Source: Garcia nutans
Taxonomy: Eukaryota > Streptophyta > Magnoliopsida > Malpighiales > Euphorbiaceae
NCBI GenBank assembly: GCA_947685225.1
Contig: CANTUV010000033.1
Span: 57,637,001-57,701,000 of the forward strand
Length of the DNA: 64,000 nucleotides
Direction: 5' to 3'
Part shown: positions 1 through 9,373 of the stretch, piece by piece
How positions within the stretch are numbered: position 1 is the stretch's first letter
How the letters are laid out: every line of letters begins with the position of its first letter
Position numbers and translations under genes: made by a program
The notes under the pieces: model-generated
Databases searched by the model: none
What the model was told of the DNA's origin: nothing
What the model saw: only the letters and a program-made list of their open reading frames with translations

Positions 1-357
1 AGTTCAAATTTTTTAAAAATGTCATTGCAACAATTTCCTTTTCATCTTTGCATTTTATAAGTCAATATTTCTTTCATGTGAATTTTACTAAAACTAAATT
101 GAAGTTCTCACCTTCAGAATTTTAGAGGTCCCTTTTTTTATTCTAGATATCCCAATATCATTCAGGGTAGAACAGCTAGTCGGCTAATGTTTTGCCTTGT
201 ATTTTTCTCTTGAATGGTCTATTATTTGTGCATATAACTTGCATAAGTAACCATTTGTGGGGCATGGACAATCTCTTTCATATGATAACCCAAGCATTTA
301 AGAAACTATGAGATCCTAAATTTTACCTGACTTCTATACTGTACTGTGATCATTCAG
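1..357 (+). other. Intron of the DQD/SDH-like gene (upstream exons outside window)
   Basis: No coding signal was found here. The stretch ends in an acceptor (cattcag, 351-357) that leads straight into a dehydroquinate dehydratase exon in phase 0. It is therefore read as intron of the gene whose first exons lie left of the window. Confidence 0.75.
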
Positions 358-2920
358 GTGGCTTCTGACATGATAGGGGAACTGAAATGGACACCACAAA
401 CTAGTAGCAAAGTTATCGTATCATGTTATTTGAATGGTGAAACCCCTTCAAAAGAGAATCTTAGCCATCTGGCTTGGAAGATGAAGACTGCTGGAGCGGA
501 TATTATCAAAGTTGTTTCAAAAGCAAATAATATTACGGAGATGGAAAGAATTTTTCATTTGCTTTTACATTGTCAGGTATGAGACTTCTTAATAATTTGT
601 AGTGCCTGTTATGCTTATTAAAAACAATAAATGTTCAGACAGAACAGAAAATAACTGTCTAGATAAGGCATGTATTACCAAGTGATTACATAATAAAGTC
701 TAATGATCTATTGACTAAAATATCAGGAATAAGATTTAAATTACTACATATAGAAATCAATTTCCTCCCTTATTGATACCTGCAGGTACCAATAATTGCA
801 TACTCTGTTGGGGAAAGAGGTCTTATAAGCCAGATATTGTCCCCAAAATTCGGTGGCTCTTTAGTCTATGGATCCATGGAAGGAAGTCCCATTCCTGGCC
901 TGCCTGCATTAGACAGCCTTAGGGAAGTCTACAAGGTTCAGCGCATAAATTCAGACACTAAAGTTTTTGGTCTAATTTCTAATCCAGTTGGCCACAGCAA
1001 AGGCCCCATATTGCATAATCCTACCTTCAGACATGCAAACTATAATGGAATTTATGTCCCAATGTTCGTTGATGATCTCAAGGAATTCTTTAGTGTCTAT
1101 TCAAGCCCTGACTATGCTGGTTTTAGGTAGCCCTTGTGCAACTTATTTTCCACTCAAAAGTTAAATAGAACATATGCTCCTCATAATTGTTTGATAATAT
1201 CATTTTAGAAATGCAAATTTTCTTTTATTGATAACCTGTTTATTTTGCATAGAGTTAAAGAATATCACTAGCTGAGTAAAATGGCGTTTTTTTTGTTTGC
1301 TACAAATTGCTTAATTTACACGACATTTTATTTTCAATCTTGCAACTGTTTCTGCTGTTTTTTTACCTTTAGTTATTCTAATTTCTAATTTTGTTGATTT
1401 GTTTGAACTGTAGTGTTGGATTTCCATACAAGGAAGCTGTTGTAGAGTTTTGTGATGAGGTTGACCAGCTTGCTAAGGTTGACTTAAATTTTTCAAGTTA
1501 ATTTTATTTTACACTTCCAAAGTATGGAACTTAGATAGCGACTCTGTCATTATGTTATATAGTTATAATTACAATTCTTATCTTGGCATATTTTGCTGTA
1601 ACAAAGCTTATGTGCATTACTAGTCTATAGGCGCTGTTAACACCATTATTAGGAGGCCTAGTGATGGAAAGCGGATAGGTTATAATACAGACTGTGAGGG
1701 CGCCATAACTTCTATTGAGGATGCTTTAAAAGGTACTGACATTAGCTACTCGATATTGTATCTTTAGAGTAGAATTTTAATGCTTTTTGTATTCAGTTAT
1801 ATTGATAAGCAAATCTAGCTATTGACGAGTAGATATCATCCATTCAAATATTACAGAACAAGGATGCATCAATGGCAGAACATTTTTCAGCTCTCCATTA
1901 GCTGGAAAACAGTTTGTGCTAGTTGGTGCTGGAGGGGCAGGAAGAGCACTTGCATTTGGTGCTAAAAGTAGAGGAGCCCGTATAATCATTTTCGACATTG
2001 ATTTGGGTAGATAAATTGTTATTATTTTTTTCTACACTGTGCTTTAGCATCCTGATTGTCATCTTAGTGAATTAGACAATCTAAAATTTATTTTCCATGT
2101 GTGGTGTTTATCCGAAAAGAGAGAGCGAAATCTCTAGCTCCCAGTGTTTCAGGTGAAGCTCAGCCTTTTGAAAATCTACCCCTTTTTCAGCCAGAAAATG
2201 GAGCAATCCTTGCAAATGCAACACCATTAGGAATGCATCCAAATACAGAGAGAATTCCTGTGGCTGAGGTATTCTCTACTTCACAGCTAAAAGAAAACTT
2301 CAATCAAGTTTCTGTTGCTAAAGCCTTTTTATTCATTTTTTTTTCTTTCCAAGGCAACACTGGGGATCTATCAGCTGGTCTTTGATGTTGTCTATACACC
2401 TAGGAAGACCAAACTATTAAAAGAATCTGAAGCAGCAGGAGCAATCAATGTCAGTGGGGTTGAAATGTTCCTCAGGCAAGCAATGGGCCAGTTCAAACTC
2501 TTCACAGGCAAAGAAGGTATCTCTAATCTTTTACTTCGTCCTTCTATATCTGACATTGGCTACTCCCACATTGAGTCCCCTTTCTGTCAATTTCTGTTCT
2601 TTCCCACACCATCCTATTTGCTTAAAATACTTGTTTTTATGGCTATATTCAATCCTGGTTTGCTGAAACTGCCCACTGTCCTGCTTGGTTTTGTTAAATT
2701 TACCATCCGAGCACTACCATAACAAAAAACAGTGACTCAATTTTGCTTCCAGTTTTGCTAAGAGAAGCACAGAATCATGTAATGCAAAGTATGTTTTATG
2801 TAAATCCCTCTTATTATGATTTTAGATTATCTCATTTTCGCTGGCTGGCCTCTGTGTTTTCCTTTCTTTTTTGCAGCACCAGAAGATTTCATGAGACAGA
2901 TTGTCTTAGCCAAGTTCTGA
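358..2920 (+). CDS. DQD/SDH-family gene with quinate dehydrogenase signature (5' partial)
   Basis: Bifunctional 3-dehydroquinate dehydratase/shikimate dehydrogenase scaffold. The last 412 residues are visible. Exons read as 358-576, 786-1126, 1414-1477, 1624-1732, 1857-2006, 2120-2268, 2354-2516 and 2877-2920 (stop TGA), all phase-consistent; the 2120 acceptor is the weakest. The C-terminal half has the full SDH fold: substrate motif HSKGP, VGFPYKE with the catalytic Lys, GAVNT, GYNTD, and nucleotide loop GAGGAGRA. Compared with canonical plant SDH, Ser338 is Gly and Thr381 is Gly (Arabidopsis numbering, recovered by counting from Lys385 and Asp423). These are substitutions I know from plant quinate dehydrogenases. 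The strand that normally ends in ANRT reads IIIFDID, suggesting NAD rather than NADP. In the dehydratase half the Schiff-base Lys is kept (ADIIK) but the catalytic His is Tyr (VSCYLN instead of VSSHNF). Inference: plastid-type quinate dehydrogenase with a dead dehydratase domain. No internal stops are seen. Confidence 0.9.
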
Positions 2921-3510
2921 TGCATTACATTGCACAAGAAAATTGTTGATCAGGAATATCACCGTCATTTAATTTAATTTATTTACAAGCCTAAGCCAAG
3001 AAATTGTTCAAAACAACTAGTTTCAATTGTATCTGGCGGTAAATTGTGTTAGCTTCAATTCTGGTCTGACAATACTCAGAGTAAAGAAAATTATTGGACT
3101 AGAAAAACGTCAGTTTCCAAGACAAAAATCCATCGTAATTAACAATTTACAGTAAAAAATCTACAATGAAAAATTGAATCTCAGCATTATTTTATTATCT
3201 TTCCCAATTCGCGTATTGCTTGCACCTGTGTTACAAGGCCATACGATGCTTTAATTCCAGCCATAAACTATAAATAGTGTTAGAATATAATTATATAAAC
3301 GTAATTATTCTATACACAAGTAATGAGTATTATTATTAAGACTTGAGAGAGTGAAGGGTAATTTTGCATTATCAACTAGCTAGCAGTAACTTTTTTATGC
3401 AATCAGTTCCATTTTAAATTTATGAAAAAAAAATTCAAAATGCTATGTATGAAAATAATAAATTCTTAAATTTGAGGCAAAGAGCTTGACCTTGAGCTAT
3501 GCATATGTAA
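2921..3510. other. Intergenic: convergent 3' flanks
   Basis: This holds the 3' flank of the quinate-dehydrogenase-like gene and the 3' flank of the minus-strand F-box copy A. It is AT-rich and I see no further gene. Parts are repeated at about 7300-7960 as part of the tandem duplication. Confidence 0.6.
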
Positions 3511-4782
3511 TTACCTTTTGAAACCTGAAGACTCCAAGCTTTTAGTATAATTAATCAGAATTAAGTTCTTTGTGCTTAGGCAGGACAAGTTCTTTCCTGC
3601 AATTTTTCCTTCAACTATCCTGACAATTTTCCGATATAGATGGTAACGAAGCAATCCTTTATTAGACCAAAAGATTAGCAGCTCTCCAGCTTGGACATTC
3701 ACAAGCTTTATATCATAACAACCATCGCCATAGTACAAAAACAGAAAGTAATATTCTGAAATTAGGGAGCGCTTGAAGTCCACTATCAGATCAACATTAT
3801 ACTTTTTCACCCAAGTCCAATTTGCAGTGTCCTCCAGCACCCAAATATTTATATAGCTCCCTGGCAAATTCAATCTACAAAATAACAACTGATCTCTTTC
3901 CATGGGCACAAGTTGCATCTTCGTATTGTCATGCTTATTTTCTTGAGGAGAACATGTATTTCCAGGATGAGGCAAAGCTTGAAATTCTTCAGTTCCCACG
4001 TTAAATGTGATGATGGATACTCTGCATGAGACTACTTTTGTTGATCTTGTATATTCCGCCATCATCCAGTAAAGGAATCCATAGCTGATTATAGGAGCCT
4101 CCTGTCTTGGCAAGCAACTAAAATTGCAAAGCTTTCGCCAGTACTTGTCTTGGGGACTGGATATTAAATACTGCCAGTAGTTGTTGGCATATCTACATAC
4201 ATAGAGCAATCTGTATTCTTTTTCCAGTGAGTTGAAATAGAACCCACACATAAAGCCTCCATCTCCTGGAATCGGCTCGTTTATGGTTATTTCCTCATGT
4301 GTAATAGGGTTCAGTGTAAAGAAATATGATGATGATGATGCCCAATAAGTCGTGTAAAAAATAATCAGCCCATTACAGCTACAGAAAAGCCGGCAGCGGC
4401 TATATTTATGCATGTTGACCATACTTTAATAACATACTTTCTTGATCTTCTTCTTCTTCTCAGTTTTGTCATCGAGAAAAAACAAGCCCAGATCAAAAGT
4501 ATTATAATGATATTGGACAAAAACAGCTGAAGAAGCTCTTTTGAGGTGAATTTACAAAAAATAAGAAGTGGAGAATAGAGTCTTCCATTTCCTACATGCA
4601 GCTCGAAATTTGAGAACTTGTTCTGCCGGTAGCCTACTTAGGATATCAACAATGATGTCATCTGGAAGATGTAGAGAAACTTCCTCCTCCTCCTTGGGAC
4701 AGGGGAATATTATACTTAGTGTCTCATTCCAAGCGTGTGCAATCCATGTGAAACATTGTAATGACATGTCTGAAATTAACAA
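3511..4782 (-). pseudogene. F-box/FBA gene, copy A, with two nonsense codons
   Basis: This is a colinear homologue of the intact F-box gene at 8090-9373, starting with the same MLISDMSLQCFTW. The F-box (LHLPDDIIVDILSRLPAEQV onward) is in the N-terminal 76 codons. The open frame is closed by TAA at 4552-4554, where copy B has a sense codon (CAA), and by a second in-frame TAA at 4426-4428. The frame then reopens for 303 codons of F-box-associated domain (LFCSCNGLIIF, LNPITHEEITI). Reading frame is conserved across both stops, so this is nonsense decay without frameshift, which suggests recent inactivation. A truncated F-box-only peptide could still be made. F-box proteins are substrate receptors of SCF ubiquitin ligases; the target is unknown. 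Confidence 0.85.
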
Positions 4783-5084
4783 GTAAAAAAGTTGCTACCT
4801 GAGCTCTTCAAAGATGCAAAAGAATACAATTAATCTATAACTAACTTGAACAATATAAAATCCAATAATATCTCAGGCACATTTTGCCCATGAGGCCTTG
4901 TTCATTTTCTGTACTCTCTATCATTCAAGGCTTCGTTCAGACCTTGTAAATCCGAACTCACAGCAGCTAGTGTGAATATGCTGTTTAAAACAAATAGCAT
5001 GATATGCATATTCATCTGCTCAGATCTGAACGGAAGCATAACAACTAAGATATAAGAGCAATCCATACTAAAAGCTAGCTGGCA
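4783..5084. other. F-box copy A upstream region
   Basis: This is the 5' flank and presumed promoter of F-box copy A. It is closely repeated at about 9374-9750 upstream of copy B. No clear TATA element or other gene is recognised. Confidence 0.5.
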
Positions 5085-5092
5085 GGGACAGG

Positions 5093-5547
5093 TTCGGTCA
5101 AATTAAGTGTATATTTCAACCTGACCGAATCCGATTGAGTATTAAAAAATCAAATCAACTTCGACCAAAATTATATATATTTTCAATTGATCCGTATATT
5201 TTCAGTTTTAATAGGGTTAAATCAGATTATAATATATATAATATATATTATAAATATATCTAATATATATAATAATATATATATAAATTTATAGGTCGGA
5301 TTGGTTCAAGTCGAATTGGGTTATATAATATATATTATAATTTATAAATATATATAATATATATTTATCGGTTGAATTTGGGTTTAAATGGAAAAATAAA
5401 TTTTAACCCGACTATCCAATCCAATTCAAAAAAATTTTTAAATATAAATCCGATTTCACCCAAATATGCATTATAAACCGACCAAATCCGACCAAAATCT
5501 ATTTAGTTTGGTTGGATTTAGTTAGTTTCGAAAAATTTGCACCCCTG
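5093..5547. mobile_element. hAT-type MITE (455 bp), copy 1
   Basis: This is a non-coding AT-rich element beginning CAGGGAC and ending GCACCCCTG, flanked by imperfect 8-bp target duplications CTAGCTGG (5085-5092) and CTGGCTAG (5548-5555). The paralogous segment B has the unoccupied site CTAGCTAG at 9753-9760, which fixes both ends. The interior is built from cggt/gaccga-type motifs and TATA runs, and a relative of almost the same length is at 36690-37145. The 8-bp duplication and the CAGGG/TAGGG ends are typical of hAT elements. There is no transposase, so it is non-autonomous. Confidence 0.85.
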
Positions 5548-5555
5548 CTGGCTAG

Positions 5556-6518
5556 GCTTATTTTTTTTAGCGAATATGATTAACCAGGACATCCTGTACA
5601 TGCAAACAATTTTATTTTTCAGAAAAAAAGAAAAAAAATGAGACAAGTTTAAAACTGACATTAAAAGGTCTAGTAATGGAGAGCAGTGGCAAATACTGCA
5701 AACAGTAGTTAACAATTGCCATTATTGAAGCTTGACCTGAGAGGTTTGAGACTATCACTCAAATGGGTAGGGCACTTGCCACAACCAAAGCATGACAACT
5801 TCCACTTTACCTTTATATAATTCTGTTGATTTCCTAATCCACCATAACTAAATTTCTGATTTTTTTTTGGAAATTATGTACCATAACCGTACCCAAAAAA
5901 AAAAGCAATTAAACTCCTTAAACTTGCTAAAGAATCACCTGATAAGCTTCACAATCCTAATTATCCTTACTATTTCATTCAAAGTTATATAATACAATCT
6001 AATAAGCTTGTAAAGAAATCCACAATATAATTCAATAAACATAAATTTACTCTAAAATATATCAGACTTTAAAAAAAAAATGGCCCGCAAGCATCGTAAA
6101 ATAGTAAAAGATTGGCAGTGAAAAGCCCCAACAGGCCAGAACCACTGAATTAAGCCATCAAAAATATAATTTAGCCATGGAAATTCAACAATAATAGATA
6201 GGAAACGGTATAAGTGTGACCTGTGCTAGGAACCTGCAATGGGAGAGAACGAAGCTAATGGTTTAATAGCTTCCGCTGATCACGGAGCAATCGGAGATCC
6301 GGGGGAAGATTTCGCCGGTAATCGAAGAGTTCAATTTTAAATTATTTAAACACCACAATCGAAAAACGAGAAGAGTATGGCGGCAATATACATGAATCCT
6401 CATAAAATACAAAAGTATATAAAGAATTATTATTATTATTATCTGAATTAGTTTGTCATTCGAATTGAAAGATCTATTTAAAATCATTTGCCAATATAAT
6501 CCGCTCATGCTAAGTAAA
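5556..6518. other. Duplicated upstream region of F-box copy A
   Basis: No gene is seen. The stretch from about 5560 to 6400 is repeated with moderate divergence at about 9760-10600. Short open frames here are not conserved between the two copies. Confidence 0.55.
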
Positions 6519-6530
6519 CTTAAATATAAT

Positions 6531-6738
6531 TTTTTTTTTGGTGCTAAGGAGGCAACTAACGGACCAAATAATATTGTGGTTACACAGCAGGGATAGTCTT
6601 CTCCTGAGCACCATAAAAGTACTAACATGCACCATAATGGTGTTGAATATGTGGTCGGCAGAAATCGAACCCGAGAATTCCGCATCCTACTAATTTTTTT
6701 GAAAGATAAGATGACCAACCAGGCCACACCCTGATTGG
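6531..6738 (-). mobile_element. tRNA-derived SINE
   Basis: Read on the minus strand, this is a roughly 208-bp element that starts near GCCAATCAGGGTGTGG. It has an RNA polymerase III A box (TGGCCTGGTTGG, about 6715-6726) and a B box (CGGGTTCGATTT, about 6662-6673), and ends in an A run. It is bracketed by the direct repeat CTTAAATATAAT (6519-6530 and 6739-6750). Segment B of the tandem duplication lacks it, so it inserted after the duplication. It contains no genuine protein gene. Confidence 0.85.
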
Positions 6739-7044
6739 CTTAAATATAATTTTTTTAAATATCTTAAAAGTTTTTATGAAATTCTAAAAAATACTTTTTT
6801 AATTTATTTGAATGCATTATATTTATTTATCTTTTTTTTCTTATGTACAGCTTCCACTTAGATTTCGAATTAAAATTCGTATTACTATAATTTATCAAAA
6901 AAAAAAATACATCATCTATTCTTCACTTTTTACAGATTAAGATTCCCACATCATCCCATTTGCGTAAAATATGTTTTCATGTCTGTTCTTCAATCCTGGT
7001 TTGCTGAAATTGCCAAATATGCTGCTTGGTTTTGTTAAATTTTA

Positions 7045-8089
7045 ATAAAATACTATTTTTTCCAAAATTTCATTTTTATTTTTTTTTCAGTTTTCAACAA
7101 TACTATTTTTTTATTCTTTTCAATATTTTTACAACATATACTAAAAATATATTTAAAATATATAAAAAACATACTCAACATATATTAAAAATATAAGTTA
7201 TTTTTGTAAATTTTGGCATAAGCCAAATATTTTTGTAAATTTTTTGGATACACAATATTGTTATTATTTTGTGGTTGCACAGTATCTTTATTATTTAATT
7301 TAATTTGACTATTTATAAGCCTAAGCTAATAAATAGTTAAAAAACTAGTTTCAATGGTATCTAGCTGTAAATTGTCTTAGCTTCAATTCTGGTCTGATAA
7401 TATTAAAAAGAGTAAAGAAAATTATTGGATTAGGAAACAAAAACCCATAATTAGGGATAATTACACTCTCCACTGTATTTTATAATTTTTTTTTTATTTT
7501 TACCGATGACATTTTAATAATTTTATGATAAACTCGTAATAAACATATAATAAATCCGTAATAAATTCAAAATAAACTCATAATAAACTATCCAAATATA
7601 ATATTTTTGTAAAAAAATCATGAATTCTAATAAATCTGTAAATATTTTTAAAAACATAATAAATTTAAAAAAAATTTATTTTTTCTAAAAACCCCTTGTA
7701 ATTAACCAGTTACAGTAGAAAAAATCTACAATGAAAAATTGAGTATCAGCATCATTACCTATCTCAATTGGCATATTGCTTGCACCTGTTTTACAAGGCC
7801 ATATAATGCTTTAATTCCAGCCATGAACTATAAATAATATTAGAATATACTTATATAAACTTAATTATTCTATGCACAAATGATGAGTATTATTATTAAG
7901 ACTTGAGAGATTGAAGAGTAATTTCCAAAATCAACTGGCAGTAAATTTTTTTATGCTATTTCATTATCAATTTAAAAAAAATATATATTTGCAAAATGCT
8001 AAGTGTCTGACAATTGTTCATTCTGTTAAAAGAAAATAATAATTGCTTAAATTTGAGGCAAAGAGATTGCCCTTGCTATACATATGTAA
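7045..8089. other. Intergenic within duplication copy B
   Basis: AT-rich DNA without a recognisable gene. Part (about 7300-7400 and 7690-7990) matches the 3' flank of F-box copy A. The section at about 7470-7680 consists of degenerate AT-rich repeats of the kind taataaa(c/t). Confidence 0.5.
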
Positions 8090-9373
8090 TTACTCGCACA
8101 AATATTTTGGATTACCTTTGAAACCTGAAGACTCCAAGCTTTTAGTATAATTAATCAGAAAAAGGTTTTTTGTGGTTAGGTTGGATATGTTCTTTCCTGC
8201 AAATTTTCCTTCAACTTTCCTGACAATTTTCTGATGTAGATGGTAACGAAACAATCCTCTATTAGACCAAAAGAGTAGCAGCTCTCCTTCTTGGACATTC
8301 AAAAGCTTTATATCATCAAAATAGCTATATTCCAAAAACAGGGTGCAATATTCTGAAAACAGGGAGCGCTTAAAGTCCACTTTCAGATCAACATAATACT
8401 TTTTCACCCAAATCCAATTTGCAGGCTCCTCCAGCACCCAAATATTTATGTAGTTCTCCTGCATATTCAATCCACAAAATGACAATTGATCACCATCCAT
8501 CTGTACAAGTTGCATCTTTGAATTGCCGTGCCTAAATTTTCGAGGAGAACATGTATTTCCAGGATGAGGCAAAGCTTGAAATTCTTCAGTTTCTATGTTA
8601 AATGTGATGATAGATAATCTGCATGAGACTACTTTTGTTGATCCTGTATATTCTGTCATCCAGTAAAGGAATCCATTGCTGATTATAGGAGCCTCGTGTC
8701 TTGGCAAGTAATTATAATTGCAAAGCTTTCGCCACTTCTTGGCTTTGGGACTGGCTATTAAATACTGCCAGCAGTTGCTGGCATATCTATCTGGACTATA
8801 TACATAAAGCAATCTGTATTCTTTTTTCAGTGAGTTGAAATAGAACCCACATATAAAACCTTTGACATCACGAAATGGCTCGCTTAAGGTTATTTCCTCA
8901 CGTGTAATGGGGTTGAGTATAAAGAAATCTGATGACCAAAAAGCCGAAAATATAATCAACCCATTACAGCTACAGAAAAGCCAGCAGTCCGTGTATTCAT
9001 ACGTGTAGACCATACTACAACAATGTATTCTCTTGATCATCTTCTTCTTCTCGGTTTTGTCATCGAGAAAAAACCAGTCCAGCTCATAACCACCAGAACA
9101 ATATCGGACAAAAACAGATGAAGAAGCTCTTTTGAGGTTAATTTGTGAAAAATAAGAAGTGGAGATTAGAGCCTTCCATTTCCGACATACAGCTCGAAAT
9201 TTGAGAACTTGTTCTGCTGGAACCCTACTTAGGATATCAAAAATGATGTCATCTGGAAGATGTATAGAAACTCCCTCCTCCTCCTTAGGACCAGGGAATA
9301 TTGTACTCAGTATCTCATTCCAAGCATGTTCAATCCATGTGAAACATTGTAATGACATGTCTGAAATTAACAA
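8090..9373 (-). CDS. F-box/FBA protein (intact copy B), 427 aa
   Basis: Single-exon gene. The F-box motif lies at about residues 36-75 (HLPDDIIFDILSRVPAEQV, then CRKWK). It is followed by an F-box-associated interaction region with the usual markers LFCSCNGLIIF, FILNPITREEIT and a late WVLEEPANWIWVKKY segment. Family role: the F-box binds SKP1 in an SCF E3 ubiquitin ligase and the C-terminal region recruits a substrate, unknown here. The start Met is conserved with copy A, where the same N-terminus precedes the first stop. Both copies face away from the V-ATPase gene and carry similar 5' flanks. Compared with copy A, the C-terminus is extended by a few residues (GNPKYLCE). F-box genes of this type turn over fast by tandem duplication, and this pair is an example. 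Confidence 0.9.
   Translation of the reverse strand: MLISDMSLQCFTWIEHAWNEILSTIFPGPKEEEGVSIHLPDDIIFDILSRVPAEQVLKFRAVCRKWKALISTSYFSQINLKRASSSVFVRYCSGGYELDWFFLDDKTEKKKMIKRIHCCSMVYTYEYTDCWLFCSCNGLIIFSAFWSSDFFILNPITREEITLSEPFRDVKGFICGFYFNSLKKEYRLLYVYSPDRYASNCWQYLIASPKAKKWRKLCNYNYLPRHEAPIISNGFLYWMTEYTGSTKVVSCRLSIITFNIETEEFQALPHPGNTCSPRKFRHGNSKMQLVQMDGDQLSFCGLNMQENYINIWVLEEPANWIWVKKYYVDLKVDFKRSLFSEYCTLFLEYSYFDDIKLLNVQEGELLLFWSNRGLFRYHLHQKIVRKVEGKFAGKNISNLTTKNLFLINYTKSLESSGFKGNPKYLCE

Larger units (their letters stand above)
2590..6860. repeat. Segmental tandem duplication, copy A
   Basis: This is the first copy of a head-to-tail duplicated block. It runs from within the last intron of the DQD/SDH-like gene (about 2590-2700 matches about 6935-7040) through that gene's 3' flank and the minus-strand F-box copy A to about 6860. 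Matching stretches include the 3' flank (about 2970-3070 versus 7300-7400), the F-box region, and the F-box upstream region (about 5690-6395 versus 9870-10600). Copy A carries an hAT-type MITE and a SINE that copy B lacks. Confidence 0.8.

Noticed and set aside
6263..6727. Minus-strand 154-codon open frame
   Set aside because: It runs through the SINE and low-complexity flank, has no domain and is not conserved in duplication copy B.
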